Origin: Heyndrickxia camelliae
GTDB lineage: Bacteria; Bacillota; Bacilli; Bacillales; Bacillaceae_C
Assembly: GCF_002844575.1 (NCBI RefSeq)
Contig: NZ_PIQO01000015.1
Span: 1 to 64,000 of the forward strand
Reading direction: 5' to 3'
Length of the DNA: 64,000 nucleotides
Shown here: positions 17,151-25,759 of the stretch, in pieces
Numbering within the stretch: the stretch's first letter is position 1
Layout of the letters: each line of letters starts with the position of its first letter
Notes under the pieces: model-generated
Database searches by the model: none
What the model was told of the DNA's origin: nothing
The model's input: only the letters and a program-made list of their open reading frames with translations
Made by a program: the position numbers and the translations under genes

Positions 17151-17376
17151 TCACTTAATAGGTTTCAATTTAATCAATGTATCGTAGATATGGTGCACTC
17201 GGTATTTCATCAATTGTTTAAAAGTGAACCGCTCCTGATTGACATACACCCACACTTGTTTGCTTTTCTCACTAGTTAGGTGGTTCAAAATGAGTTGCAT
17301 ACTTAAGACCGCCGCTCGCTTCTTCGTTATGGATCCCAAAAACAACTGCATCATGTTTCCTTATCCAGTTATTCAT
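17151..17376 (-). pseudogene. Small frameshifted gene of unknown family
   Basis: On the minus strand an ATG at 17376 opens a frame reading NNWIRKHDAVVFGIHNEEA, which then breaks. A second frame continues at once with AAVLSMQLILNHLTSEKSKQ and ends KYRVHHIYDTLIKLKPIK with a stop at 17151. The two parts look like one protein of about 75-80 residues split by a one-base shift near 17315. The ribosome site is weak. I do not recognise the family. If the shift is a sequencing error the gene would be intact. Confidence 0.45.
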
Positions 17377-17483
17377 TGTTCTTCGCAAAATATATTTTCG
17401 CGAAAAAGGAGTACTATATCTCTTGGAGAATATAAATCTTATGGATAATCATAAGCGGAAATTTCATAAAATGAGGTGATTGG

Positions 17484-18263
17484 ATGGAGAAAGAAACACA
17501 ACTGTACTTTACATCCCAAATCGGCAAACAAAAGCCTGTAACGGTAACGAATAAAACTGCATCATGTCCATTTTGTAATGTAGCGGAACTAGAGAATATT
17601 ATAGATCAAGAGGATTCCATAATCCTCTTGAAAAATAAATACCCAACCTTACAAAATACACTCCAAACCGTTCTGATTGAAACGGAAGAGTGTAAGAGTG
17701 AGCTGTCAGAGTATTCAAGAGAACATCTACATAAAGTAATGAGATTTGCGGTTCGTCATTGGTTTGAACTCGAAACTAGCGGCGAATTCACATCTGTTAT
17801 TTTTTATAAAAATCATGGTCCGCTATCAGGTGGGACGATTCGGCATCCGCATATGCAAATAGTAGGATTAAAAGATGTAGATTATAAGGACACAATTAAA
17901 TTAGAGAATTTTAAAGGAGTGACCATCTATAGAGATAAATCGCTGGATTTTAATATTTCAACAAGACCAATTATGGGGTTTCGCGAAATGAATGTAAATT
18001 TGTATGATGGGAAGGAAATCAATCGAATGGCTGATTTTATTCAAGCTGCTGTTCAATATTTGCTGTATCATGCCTCATATCGGTGTGAGAGCTATAATTT
18101 ATTTTTCTATCATATGGAAGATACCATTAGTTGTAAAATTATTCCTCGATTTGCAGTGTCACCTTTGTTTGTTGGTTATGTCATCCCGCAAGTATCGGAT
18201 GATCTACAATTCGTAGCCAAGCACGTGAGAGAACTCTGTGATTCGAAGGGTTTAACTATATAA
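17484..18263 (+). CDS. DUF4931 / GalT-HIT-like protein
   Basis: The 259-residue protein resembles galactose-1-phosphate uridylyltransferase-like HIT proteins. It has a C-P-F-C pair near residue 28 (SCPFCNVAE), a KNKYPTL segment and RHPHMQIVGL (an H-x-H pair) where GalT enzymes carry their catalytic and zinc His residues. The length and layout match proteins filed as DUF4931 in Bacillus. GAGGTGATTGG before the ATG gives the start. The HXXEE membrane gene follows within 20 bases. The substrate is unknown; nucleotidyl transfer is an inference from the fold. Confidence 0.8.
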   Translation: MEKETQLYFTSQIGKQKPVTVTNKTASCPFCNVAELENIIDQEDSIILLKNKYPTLQNTLQTVLIETEECKSELSEYSREHLHKVMRFAVRHWFELETSGEFTSVIFYKNHGPLSGGTIRHPHMQIVGLKDVDYKDTIKLENFKGVTIYRDKSLDFNISTRPIMGFREMNVNLYDGKEINRMADFIQAAVQYLLYHASYRCESYNLFFYHMEDTISCKIIPRFAVSPLFVGYVIPQVSDDLQFVAKHVRELCDSKGLTI

Positions 18264-18281
18264 AAAGGTGGGGGGATTTCT

Positions 18282-18806
18282 ATAGATAAGCTAACGGTTT
18301 TATTAATTTGGTTATTTCCTATTATATTTGCTGTTCATGATTTTGAGGAAATTATTGTTGTGGAGAAATGGATTGCTACTAACAAGCAGGATCTCAAAAA
18401 TAAATTACCTAAAAGAGCCGCGCATTTTTTCGAAAATAATTTTGCGATGAAAACACATCAATTTTCTATCGTTGTGTACGTGGAATTTATTATTATTTCA
18501 TGCGCAACACTTTTAGTCTATCTTAATGGATTTATTGGTTTGTATAAATGGCTTTATTTAGGCTTGTTTGCTGTTCTATTTCTTCACTCTTTTACACATA
18601 TTGGTCAGGCCATTTTGCTAAATAGATATACTCCTGGTGTTTTAACCTCTGTTTTGCTTTTAATTCCATATGGTATTTGGTTTTATTATGTTTTATTGCA
18701 AAAAAATATTATAGATTACAGTGCTATTTTAATAAGCGTACCTGTTGGTATTATTATATTTGCCTTGTTTTTTCCTGCTTTGATGAAGGCTGCATCAAAA
18801 TATTAG
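18282..18806 (+). CDS. HXXEE-domain membrane protein, apparent ATA start
   Basis: From 18282 the frame reads DKLTVLLIWLFPIIFAVHDF after the first codon, which contains the HDFEE motif (H-x-x-E-E) that names the family. About five membrane segments follow (174 residues in all). The first canonical start in frame, GTG at 18360, would remove the motif and the first helix. The codon at 18282 is ATA, preceded at 5-12 bases by GGTGGGGGG, exactly where an ATG would be expected. Either ATA is used as a rare start or an ATG-to-ATA change has damaged the gene. HXXEE proteins are uncharacterised integral membrane proteins. The gene is close behind the DUF4931 gene. Confidence 0.75.
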   Translation: MDKLTVLLIWLFPIIFAVHDFEEIIVVEKWIATNKQDLKNKLPKRAAHFFENNFAMKTHQFSIVVYVEFIIISCATLLVYLNGFIGLYKWLYLGLFAVLFLHSFTHIGQAILLNRYTPGVLTSVLLLIPYGIWFYYVLLQKNIIDYSAILISVPVGIIIFALFFPALMKAASKY

Positions 18807-19009
18807 GATTAGCGGACACACATTCCGCTATGCTATCGAAAGCGCTGCTATATTTTTATTTTCTCCATCAACTATATGTTAGGATTTGAGGCTATTTCCA
18901 AAAAGGAAAAATTAATATATATTCTGGATTCAAAAAAGTTTATGGAGAAAATTGGACTTAAATGATAGTCTAGGTATTATCTAGTATAATCATAAGTTGG
19001 GTGATAAAT

Positions 19010-19699
19010 TTGAAAAATATTTTAGTGGTGGATGATGAGAAGGAAATTGTAAACTTGGTCTCCATTTATTTGCAGAATGATGGATTTACCGTTTTTAAAG
19101 CATATGATGGTCAGGAAGCATTGGAATTGTTTGCAGAAAAGAAAATTGATTTAATTATTTTAGATATAATGATGCCAAAAATGGATGGGATGGAGGTTTG
19201 CAGAAGGTTAAGAGAAACAAATACCGTACCAATCTTAATGTTAAGTGCAAAGGCAGAGGACATGGACAAAGTGCTTGGCTTGATGACGGGTGCGGATGAT
19301 TATATGATTAAGCCTTTTAATCCATTGGAACTAATTGCGCGGGTAAAATCCTTGCTTCGCCGCTCCTATCAGTTCAAACAAATGGAGCAGGAGGAACAAA
19401 CGGACCTTTTATCTGTTAACTCTTTGGAAATTAACAGGGCATCCCATACGGTATTGCATAAGGGGAAGCCAATCGTTCTTACTTCGAAGGAATTTGAAAT
19501 TCTCTACTTACTCGCAAGTAATCGCAGCAGGGTGTTTAGTACAGAAGAAATCTTTGAAAGAGTTTGGGAGGAAAAATATTTTGCCTCTAACAATACGGTA
19601 ATGGTGCATATAAGTAATTTGCGAGAGAAATTGGAAAAGGAATTAGGGTATAAGCTGATCAAAACAGTTTGGGGAGTAGGATATAAAATTGAAGAATAG
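19010..19699 (+). CDS. OmpR/VanR-type response regulator
   Basis: The 229-residue protein has a receiver domain (KNILVVDDEKEIV, phospho-acceptor Asp in IILDIMMPKMDG, Lys in MIKPFNPLEL) and a C-terminal winged-helix DNA-binding domain (LTSKEFEILYLLASN, VWGVGYKIEE). The pattern is closest to the VanR/CroR-like group of Bacillus. The TTG at 19010 is preferred, with GGGTGA five bases upstream. It overlaps the histidine kinase gene by 11 bases, so the pair is cotranscribed and likely translationally coupled. Its likely targets include the carboxypeptidase gene downstream. Confidence 0.92.
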   Translation: MKNILVVDDEKEIVNLVSIYLQNDGFTVFKAYDGQEALELFAEKKIDLIILDIMMPKMDGMEVCRRLRETNTVPILMLSAKAEDMDKVLGLMTGADDYMIKPFNPLELIARVKSLLRRSYQFKQMEQEEQTDLLSVNSLEINRASHTVLHKGKPIVLTSKEFEILYLLASNRSRVFSTEEIFERVWEEKYFASNNTVMVHISNLREKLEKELGYKLIKTVWGVGYKIEE

Positions 19700-20804
19700 A
19701 CTACTATCTAAAATTCAGTTAAAAATATTAGCATTAATTGCTTTAAGTGCTCTTTTATCCGCAGCAGTTACCTTTGGACTTTTGTTCCTTGCCTACATCT
19801 TAAGAGCTACGCATTTTCTCCCTTACTCTGTTTTATTAAAACTGTACTATTTAAATAATTTTCTTGGACTTCATACAATTTTATACATGGTAATTGGTAT
19901 CTTATTTTTTGTTTTTATATTGGCGTTAAGCAGGCGATGGGCGAAGAATTTTGACCAAATTCTCGATGGCACATCGAAGATTTCACAAGGGGATTTTCAA
20001 TTTCATGTACCTGTGTATTCGAAAAATGAGCTGGGGGATATTGCCCAGAACCTGAATAGTATTTCGTCTCAATTACAGAAGTCCATAAAGGAAGAGCGCA
20101 AAGCTGTACAAGCTAAAAATGAGTTGATTACGAATGTTTCCCATGATTTACGAACACCTTTGACATCTATAATGGGTTATTTAAGACTTATCGAAGAGGA
20201 CCGTTATAATGACGAAGTCGAACTGCGCTATTATGTGTCCGTTGCATTTGAAAAGGCCAGAAGTCTTGAGCGAATGGTAAGTGATTTGTTTGAGTATACC
20301 CGTGTAAACTTTGGGACCATTGAGTTGGAGTATTCCAGAATTGATTTAGTTCAACTCTTATCACAGGTTTCTGCTCAATTTTTGCCGCAGTTAGAAGAAC
20401 GAAAAATGGAAATTAAATTAAAAAATGAATTTGAGAGTATTTTTATTGAAGCAGATGGAGATAAATTGGTAAGAGTGTTTGAAAATTTAATTTCAAATGG
20501 ATTGAAGTACGGAAAAGAAGGAAAATGTATTGATATCAGAGTGGATATAGTAGAAAACCTGGCAATGGTAGAAGTCGTAAATTATGGGGAACCCATCCCT
20601 GAAGAAGATTTGCCGTTTATCTTTGAACGATTCTACAGGGTGGAAAAATCACGTTCTGTGGATACAGGTGGATCTGGGCTTGGACTAGCTATCACGAAAA
20701 GTATCGTAGAGCTTCACAATGGGACGATTGAGGCAGCCAGCAACAAGAATGAAACAAATTTTAAAATTATGCTACCAATGGAGAGATTGCCGAATAACAG
20801 GTAA
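19689..20804 (+). CDS. Sensor histidine kinase, VanS-like
   Basis: The 371-residue protein has two membrane segments (about residues 13-38 and 60-80) with a short extracellular loop, a HAMP-like linker, a dimerisation/phosphoacceptor box (NVSHDLRTPLTSIMGYL, His near residue 153) and an ATPase domain with N box (FENLISNGLKYG), FIFERFYRVEKSR (F box) and GGSGLGLAITKSIV (G2 box). The small loop suggests sensing within or near the membrane, as in VanS-like kinases. The start is TTG inside the end of the regulator gene. No vanHAX-type genes are near, so vancomycin resistance is not implied. Confidence 0.92.
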   Translation: MKNRLLSKIQLKILALIALSALLSAAVTFGLLFLAYILRATHFLPYSVLLKLYYLNNFLGLHTILYMVIGILFFVFILALSRRWAKNFDQILDGTSKISQGDFQFHVPVYSKNELGDIAQNLNSISSQLQKSIKEERKAVQAKNELITNVSHDLRTPLTSIMGYLRLIEEDRYNDEVELRYYVSVAFEKARSLERMVSDLFEYTRVNFGTIELEYSRIDLVQLLSQVSAQFLPQLEERKMEIKLKNEFESIFIEADGDKLVRVFENLISNGLKYGKEGKCIDIRVDIVENLAMVEVVNYGEPIPEEDLPFIFERFYRVEKSRSVDTGGSGLGLAITKSIVELHNGTIEAASNKNETNFKIMLPMERLPNNR

Positions 20805-20815
20805 TCTCTTTCTGT
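20784..20815 (+). terminator. Terminator after the VanS-like gene
   Basis: AGAGATTGCC (20784-20793) pairs with GGTAATCTCT (20802-20811, one G-U pair) and is followed by a short T-rich tail. It overlaps the stop codon of the kinase gene. It is short, so read-through to the carboxypeptidase gene is possible. Confidence 0.6.
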
Positions 20816-20953
20816 CTATAGGAATGTATACACTCTAGTGAAAAATTTCCATAATTAGCTTTTATTAAGAATTTCTTTAGAAATCCTTACAAGGTATTTA
20901 AGCATTTTCCTTTAAAGTTATGATAGGAAATGTTTCAGGGGAGTGAACGATAC

Positions 20954-21847
20954 TTGAAGAAAATCATCATACTTTTAGTTATTTTAGGTGGTATCTATCT
21001 ATATCAACATTTTGATGTGTTTCATAACACAGGTGGGAACGATATCCATGCTAACCCGGTAAATTTGTCCATACAGGGAGAAGCGGGAGTTCTAATGGAT
21101 GAGGATAACGGAAGCATATTATATGCCAAAAATGAAAATAAACGGCTATATCCAGCAAGCACTACGAAAATAGTAACAGCAGTTGTTGCCCTTGATAAAG
21201 GTAATCTGAATGATCAAGTACAAGTAGGGAATGAAGTGAACTTAAAAACTAGGGACGAAAGCACTGCAGGCTTAAAACAAGGAGACGTGATTCCTTTAAA
21301 GATTCTTCTGAGGGCGATGCTATTGCCATCCGGAAATGATGCGGCAAGAACAATTGCTATTTATATAGCTAAAAAAGATAGCGGGAACTCCAATATGAGC
21401 CCTGAGGAAGGAATTCGCTATTTTGCGGGGCTAATGAATCAAAAGGCAAAGGAATTAGGGGCAACTCATTCACACTTTGTCAATCCTCATGGACTTCATG
21501 ATCCTAGACATTACTCTACTGCCAAGGATCTTGCTATAATAGCGCGAGAAGCAAGAAAAAATCCCGTATTTCGGGAAATTGTGAGCGAAGAAACATACAA
21601 GGATGCATCATTCACCTTTTACAATCGGAATGAACTTGTAAATAGGAGCAGTAGCAACTTTTTTCAAGGTGCAGACGGGATAAAAACAGGTTTTACCGAT
21701 CAAGCAGGGCATTGTTTAGTATCATCTGCGACAAGAGATGGAAAAAACCTTATCTCAGTTGTACTGCATTCGAGCAAGGAAGGAGTCTATACAGATTCAA
21801 CAGCTCTCCTTAATTATGGATTTCATCGTGAATATGCTAGTAAATAG
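20954..21847 (+). CDS. D-alanyl-D-alanine carboxypeptidase (S11 family)
   Basis: The 297-residue protein has the three active-site motifs of low-molecular-weight penicillin-binding proteins: PASTTKIVTA (S-x-x-K, near residue 76), LPSGNDAARTIA (S-G-N) and ADGIKTGFTDQAG (K-T-G). One N-terminal hydrophobic segment (IIILLVILGGIYLY) is a membrane anchor or signal. There is no C-terminal PBP5-like extension, as is usual for DacF/VanY-like short forms. It removes the terminal D-Ala from stem peptides outside the cell. The TTG at 20954 is preferred, with GGGGAGTGA seven bases before it. It follows the VanR/VanS-like pair on the same strand, which suggests wall-stress control. Confidence 0.9.
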   Translation: MKKIIILLVILGGIYLYQHFDVFHNTGGNDIHANPVNLSIQGEAGVLMDEDNGSILYAKNENKRLYPASTTKIVTAVVALDKGNLNDQVQVGNEVNLKTRDESTAGLKQGDVIPLKILLRAMLLPSGNDAARTIAIYIAKKDSGNSNMSPEEGIRYFAGLMNQKAKELGATHSHFVNPHGLHDPRHYSTAKDLAIIAREARKNPVFREIVSEETYKDASFTFYNRNELVNRSSSNFFQGADGIKTGFTDQAGHCLVSSATRDGKNLISVVLHSSKEGVYTDSTALLNYGFHREYASK

Positions 21848-21917
21848 AAATGGAACACTATAGCTAGATTTAGGAACAGCTTATTTAGTAAGATTTTAAA
21901 CTGTTCCTATACATTTT

Positions 21918-22217
21918 CTAGAGAGTAGGTAAGTTCAATGCCGTATTAATATTGCCTAAATTTATATTCAATTGTTCGTTTGTATCCCATGCGTGGTACC
22001 AGCCTTTTTCGGCCATATAACTAGAAATTTGTTCGTGCATATCTAATGCTGCCTCTAAATGACGAGTTAACATCTCCTTAATTTCAGGCGTGCCTGCTTC
22101 CGTAACTGCCATGGCATAATTTCTAACTCCGCTTTTTGCTGAGATTAATAAATCCATTGCAACGATTTGATCCGACAGTGCATCCATACCAGTAAATTTT
22201 TCAATGATTGGATTCAT
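21918..22217 (-). CDS. yraD: Spore coat protein, CotF/YraD-like
   Basis: The 99-residue protein is a CotF-type coat protein (LSDQIVAMDLLISAKSGVRN, then MAVTEAGTPEIKEML and MHEQISSYMAEKGWYHAW). It should form a ferritin-like helical bundle and enter the spore coat. It is the last gene of a five-gene minus-strand set in the order of B. subtilis yraG-yraF-adhB-yraE-yraD, and its ATG overlaps the end of the preceding gene by 17 bases. The symbol follows position. Expression late in the mother cell is known for the B. subtilis cluster; no sigma-K box was confirmed here. Confidence 0.85.
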   Translation of the reverse strand: MNPIIEKFTGMDALSDQIVAMDLLISAKSGVRNYAMAVTEAGTPEIKEMLTRHLEAALDMHEQISSYMAEKGWYHAWDTNEQLNINLGNINTALNLPTL

Positions 22218-22440
22218 GCTGTTTACTCAACTCCTCATTATTGCTTGTCTTAGATAAGATGGAGGCATATTCCTGTAACTGTCTAGTAGTTAAATCAACA
22301 TCTTGTTGCATAATATCTTTTAACTTTTCGTCGGTAACTAGGGCCTTCATAGTTTTAGATTTAGTTAAACAAACTGTCTTAAATGCTGCCAATTCTTGAA
22401 CCTCAAGAACTTCATGTAATGCATATTCCACTTTTTTCAC
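22201..22440 (-). CDS. yraE: Small spore-coat-associated protein, YraE-like
   Basis: The 79-residue protein begins KKVEYALHEVLEVQELAAFK and continues LTKSKTMKALVTDEKLKDIM; the same pattern occurs in the first gene of the cluster (81 residues). These look like paired short partners of CotF-like proteins, together making up the two halves of a CotF-type bundle. GGAGG before the ATG supports the start. It lies between adhB and the YraD-like gene. Confidence 0.82.
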   Translation of the reverse strand: MKKVEYALHEVLEVQELAAFKTVCLTKSKTMKALVTDEKLKDIMQQDVDLTTRQLQEYASILSKTSNNEELSKQHESNH

Positions 22441-22449
22441 CTCCGTCTA

Positions 22450-23595
22450 CTAAGGTTTCAATACGACTTTTATACAATTATCCATTTTTGTGTCAAAAAT
22501 CTCATAACCATGCCTTGCTTCACTAAGGGGAAGTACATGACTCACAACATCACCAGGATCAATTTTTCCAGTAGAAACCAATTCAAACATATACGGCATA
22601 TAGTGAATAACAGGTGCTTGTCCTGTACGGATGTTCACATTGCGATTCATAATATCTCCCATTGGAAATGCATTATATCTTCCGCCATAAATGCCAGTAA
22701 CTTGGATGGTGCCGCCTTTTCGCACTGCTTGTGAAGCGACAATAAACGCACTAAAGGCTCCACTTTGAAGCTTTAATCCACTGGCAAGGAACTCCATGTC
22801 TGTCATCTTTCCATCCATCCCCACCGCATCGATGACTACATCAGCCCCGCCTTTAGTCATTTCCTTCAAGAAATTCCCTACGTTCTCATGGTTTTCAAAG
22901 TTCACAATCTCTACTTTATTTGTTCGTTTAGCATGCCGCAAACGATACTCGACATAATCTACAGCAATTACTCGTTTTGCCCCTTTTAACCAACAAAATT
23001 TTTGAGCAAAAAGACCAACAGGACCGCAGCCCAAAACAATTACTGTATCGCCGTCCTTAACACCTGCATTATCAACACTCCAAAATCCAGTAGTCATTGC
23101 ATCCGCAATAACTGTCAACTTTTCATCAGGTTCCTCACAAGACTCTGGGATTTTAAAATGAGTAAAATTAGCAAACGGCACTCTCAAATATTCAGCTTGT
23201 CCGCCTGGATATCCCCCTGTTGTACCCGAGTATCCGAAATAGGCTCCCATCTCTCCATTGTCGTTTGCATTATCACATTGACTTTCCAAATGGTTTTTGC
23301 AATAAAAGCATTCTCCGCAAGCAATATTAAACGGGATAATAACACGATCTCCCTTTTTTAGTTTCGTTACACCTGAGCCGACCTCTTCGACGATTCCCAT
23401 TGGCTCATGCCCAATTACATAGTTTTCTTGCAGGTTAGGAATCATACCGTGAATTAAATGTAAATCGGAACCGCAAATAGCCGTACTTGTTACTTTTATG
23501 ATCATGTCATCGGGTTTTTCAATCCTTGGATCTGGCACTTCCTTTACTGCCACATTTTTTATACCTTGATAGGTGACTGCTTTCATCCTATACAA
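22450..23595 (-). CDS. adhB: Zinc-dependent alcohol dehydrogenase, AdhB-like
   Basis: The 381-residue protein is a zinc-dependent medium-chain dehydrogenase. Seen are the catalytic-zinc Cys in TAICGSDLHLIHG, GHEPMGIVEEVG, the four-Cys structural zinc loop starting CGECFYCKNHLE, and a Rossmann motif VIVLGCGPVGLFAQ. The long insert between strands (LASGLKLQSGAF) is typical of the formaldehyde-dehydrogenase-like group. In B. subtilis adhB lies in the same coat-gene cluster. It probably oxidises a small alcohol or aldehyde during sporulation or in the coat; its substrate is unproven. Confidence 0.9.
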   Translation of the reverse strand: MYRMKAVTYQGIKNVAVKEVPDPRIEKPDDMIIKVTSTAICGSDLHLIHGMIPNLQENYVIGHEPMGIVEEVGSGVTKLKKGDRVIIPFNIACGECFYCKNHLESQCDNANDNGEMGAYFGYSGTTGGYPGGQAEYLRVPFANFTHFKIPESCEEPDEKLTVIADAMTTGFWSVDNAGVKDGDTVIVLGCGPVGLFAQKFCWLKGAKRVIAVDYVEYRLRHAKRTNKVEIVNFENHENVGNFLKEMTKGGADVVIDAVGMDGKMTDMEFLASGLKLQSGAFSAFIVASQAVRKGGTIQVTGIYGGRYNAFPMGDIMNRNVNIRTGQAPVIHYMPYMFELVSTGKIDPGDVVSHVLPLSEARHGYEIFDTKMDNCIKVVLKP

Positions 23596-23604
23596 CCTCC
23601 ATCT

Positions 23605-23973
23605 TTAGTGTTCATCCGGCGCTCGGTCGAACATCCCTTTTCTGTTGGTGTCAACAGGAAATAGATTCATTTTGCCAATCATCAATGTATTGTTGGCAGA
23701 GAGTTGATCAAGCTTATACTGCTCACTTAGTTCATAAGGATGGAACCATTTTTTTTCAATCATTAGTTCCGTAATTTCTTGGTGCATAGCAATGCCTTGC
23801 ATTAATTGTTTTCTTAAGGCCGCTCTAACATCAGGTGATGCCGATTCTGTTAATGCAACAGCAAGATTTCGAACACCTTCTTTGGCGCGTAGGAGAAAAT
23901 CCATTGCAAATGTGGTATCTGCTAGCTCCGGCATGTGTAATGAATTTATAGGGTCTAAATAGTCATTATTCAA
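23605..23973 (-). CDS. yraF: Spore coat protein, CotF/YraF-like
   Basis: The 122-residue protein is a CotF-type coat protein with [40 protein letters not shown] and [20 protein letters not shown]. It parallels the 99-residue protein at the other end of the cluster, with a longer C-terminal tail that ends [12 protein letters not shown]. It starts 16 bases after the upstream small gene and lies ahead of adhB. Confidence 0.87.
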   Translation of the reverse strand: MNNDYLDPINSLHMPELADTTFAMDFLLRAKEGVRNLAVALTESASPDVRAALRKQLMQGIAMHQEITELMIEKKWFHPYELSEQYKLDQLSANNTLMIGKMNLFPVDTNRKGMFDRAPDEH

Positions 23974-23989
23974 TGGGGTTTTCTTCCTT

Positions 23990-24235
23990 TCAATTTATGA
24001 TTGGTGTTGGCCGGTTTTGTGGAACAGGAGCTTCAAAAGGAGCACGTTCATAGATTATCTGTAGTTCTTCTAGTGCTTTCATGGATTGTTCAACATCTTT
24101 TTGCATTAATGCTTTTAAGTCTTGATCAAAAACTAAGCCTTGCATTAGTTTTGATTTTGCTATGCAAAGCGTCTTAAAATTTATAATTTCATGTAAATCT
24201 AAAGACTCATGATGGGCTAATATTTGATTATCCAT
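23990..24235 (-). CDS. yraG: Small spore-coat-associated protein, YraG-like
   Basis: The 81-residue protein ([20 protein letters not shown], then [20 protein letters not shown]) is the first gene of the coat cluster and a paralogue of the 79-residue gene at 22201-22440. AAAGGAGG lies before the ATG. The gene pair yraG/yraF repeats the layout of yraE/yraD, so the cluster looks like a duplication on either side of adhB. Confidence 0.82.
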   Translation of the reverse strand: MDNQILAHHESLDLHEIINFKTLCIAKSKLMQGLVFDQDLKALMQKDVEQSMKALEELQIIYERAPFEAPVPQNRPTPIIN

Positions 24236-24399
24236 TTTCTGTTAACCTCCTTTTTACCTAAATACAATGGTATTGTTCCAAATTTTTAATGAATCATTCT
24301 TTTTTCGTCTATCTAAAAACATAAATATCTACTTTATGGAAAAATCATATGTGATTGATGTATGATTCTCTAGATTTGTTCATATATAAAAAATAATTC

Positions 24400-24428
24400 T
24401 TGACTTATTGTAAAAATGGCAATATTAT
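24400..24428 (+). promoter_or_regulatory. Sigma-A promoter of the methionine transporter operon
   Basis: TTGACT (24400-24405) and TATTAT (24423-24428) are separated by exactly 17 bases. The S-box aptamer begins about 39 bases further on. Confidence 0.75.
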
Positions 24429-24466
24429 TAGTCTTACAAGTTCAAAAATTTAATAAAAACAGCTAT

Positions 24467-24645
24467 TACTTATCCAGAGAGGTGGAGGGACTGGCCCAAT
24501 GAAACCTCGGCAACGGGTTTGCTTTATGCAAATACCGTGCTAATTCCTGCAAATCGAGTGAACGATTTGAAAGATAAGAAGTAGAACGGCTTATATATAA
24601 ACCCTTCTTCTTATCTTTGCATGGATAAGAGGAAGGGTTTTTTTG
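24467..24645 (+). promoter_or_regulatory. SAM-I (S-box) riboswitch with terminator, upstream of metN
   Basis: The core elements are clear: CTTATCCAGAGAGGTGGAGG at 24469, GGACTGGCCC, CCTCGGCAAC, then GAAAGATAAGAAG closing P1 near 24570. The terminator has arms AAACCCTTC (about 24599) and GAAGGGTTT (24632-24640), with a T tract to 24645. With SAM bound, transcription should stop before the transporter genes. Confidence 0.97.
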
Positions 24646-24742
24646 ATTTTTGATAGAAATCTCACGAAATGAGGCAATTGAATTCAAAAAGCCGAGTTTA
24701 CTTATCAGTTTACTAAAATAAAGATTAAGGAGGTATGGTTGT

Positions 24743-25759
24743 ATGATTAAAATAAAAAATGTTTCCAAGGTTTACCCTGGAAAACCGCCAATACATGCAT
24801 TAAAAAATATAAATTTAACAATCGAAAAGGGAACGATCTTTGGAATCATTGGTTTTTCTGGGGCAGGGAAAAGTACTTTAATCAGATGTTTAAATAGATT
24901 AGAAGAACCGACCGAAGGAACGATACATCTTAACGGATTGGACTTAATGGCTTTGAATGAAAAGGAATTGCGAAAAACACGCAGGAAAATTGGAATGATC
25001 TTTCAGCATTTTAACTTACTATCGGCGAAAACAGTCTTCGATAATATTGCAATGCCGCTATATCTCGAAGGTAAAAAGAAAAAAGATGTTGAGGAAAAAG
25101 TAAGGGAACTAACTGATTTTGTGGGATTAACTGGTAAAGAAAATGTATATCCCGGTCATCTTTCCGGCGGACAAAAGCAACGCGTCGGTATTGCAAGGGC
25201 ATTGGTTACCGATCCAGATATATTGCTTTGTGATGAGGCAACATCCGCTTTGGACCCCGAAACAACGAAAAATGTGTTAGAGCTTTTGCGAAAGGTAAAC
25301 AAAGCATATAACCTTACGATTGTTTTGATAACACACGAAATGAGTGTTATCCGGGACTTATGTGACAAGGTAGCTGTAATTGATAATGGTGAAATTGCAG
25401 AAGAGGGCTCTGTTTACGAAGTCTTTACCAACCCGCAAAAAACGATTACTCGAAATTTTGTAAATACGGTATTGCAAAATGAAGTTCCATCTAATCTTTC
25501 AAAAGCTCTTACAAACGGAAAGTTTTATCGACTTATCTTTTTGGGTGAGCGGGCAGCAAACCCATTATTATCTGAGGTATCTAAGAGATTTGATATTCAT
25601 TTAAATATTTTATATGGGTCCATAACAGAGTTGCAGGATAAACCATATGGAAACCTGTTTGTTGCTCTGGATGGGTCACAGGAAGAAAGTAGAAAGGCCA
25701 TTCAATATATATTAGAAAATGGTGTGGATGTGAAGGAGGTTATCCCACATGGAGCTTAA
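24743..25759 (+). CDS. metN: Methionine ABC transporter ATP-binding protein
   Basis: The 338-residue protein has Walker A GFSGAGKSTLIRCLNRLEE, the ABC signature LSGGQKQRVGIARAL, Walker B ILLCDEATSALDPE and the switch His in LITHEMSVI. After the ATPase part, the C-terminal 90 residues form the NIL/ACT-like domain found in MetN, which binds methionine and inhibits transport when methionine is plentiful. AAGGAGG before the ATG decides the start. It overlaps the permease gene by 11 bases and is controlled by the S-box upstream. Confidence 0.97.
   Translation: MIKIKNVSKVYPGKPPIHALKNINLTIEKGTIFGIIGFSGAGKSTLIRCLNRLEEPTEGTIHLNGLDLMALNEKELRKTRRKIGMIFQHFNLLSAKTVFDNIAMPLYLEGKKKKDVEEKVRELTDFVGLTGKENVYPGHLSGGQKQRVGIARALVTDPDILLCDEATSALDPETTKNVLELLRKVNKAYNLTIVLITHEMSVIRDLCDKVAVIDNGEIAEEGSVYEVFTNPQKTITRNFVNTVLQNEVPSNLSKALTNGKFYRLIFLGERAANPLLSEVSKRFDIHLNILYGSITELQDKPYGNLFVALDGSQEESRKAIQYILENGVDVKEVIPHGA

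Noticed and set aside
13098-17407. TTTCGCGAAA palindromes as a defined regulon
   Set aside because: Three sites in A/T-rich DNA are too few, and their surroundings differ; kept only as a note within the 14503 hairpin.
19010-21847. Vancomycin resistance cluster
   Set aside because: No vanH, vanA-type ligase or vanX gene is present; only the sensor pair and a carboxypeptidase are seen.
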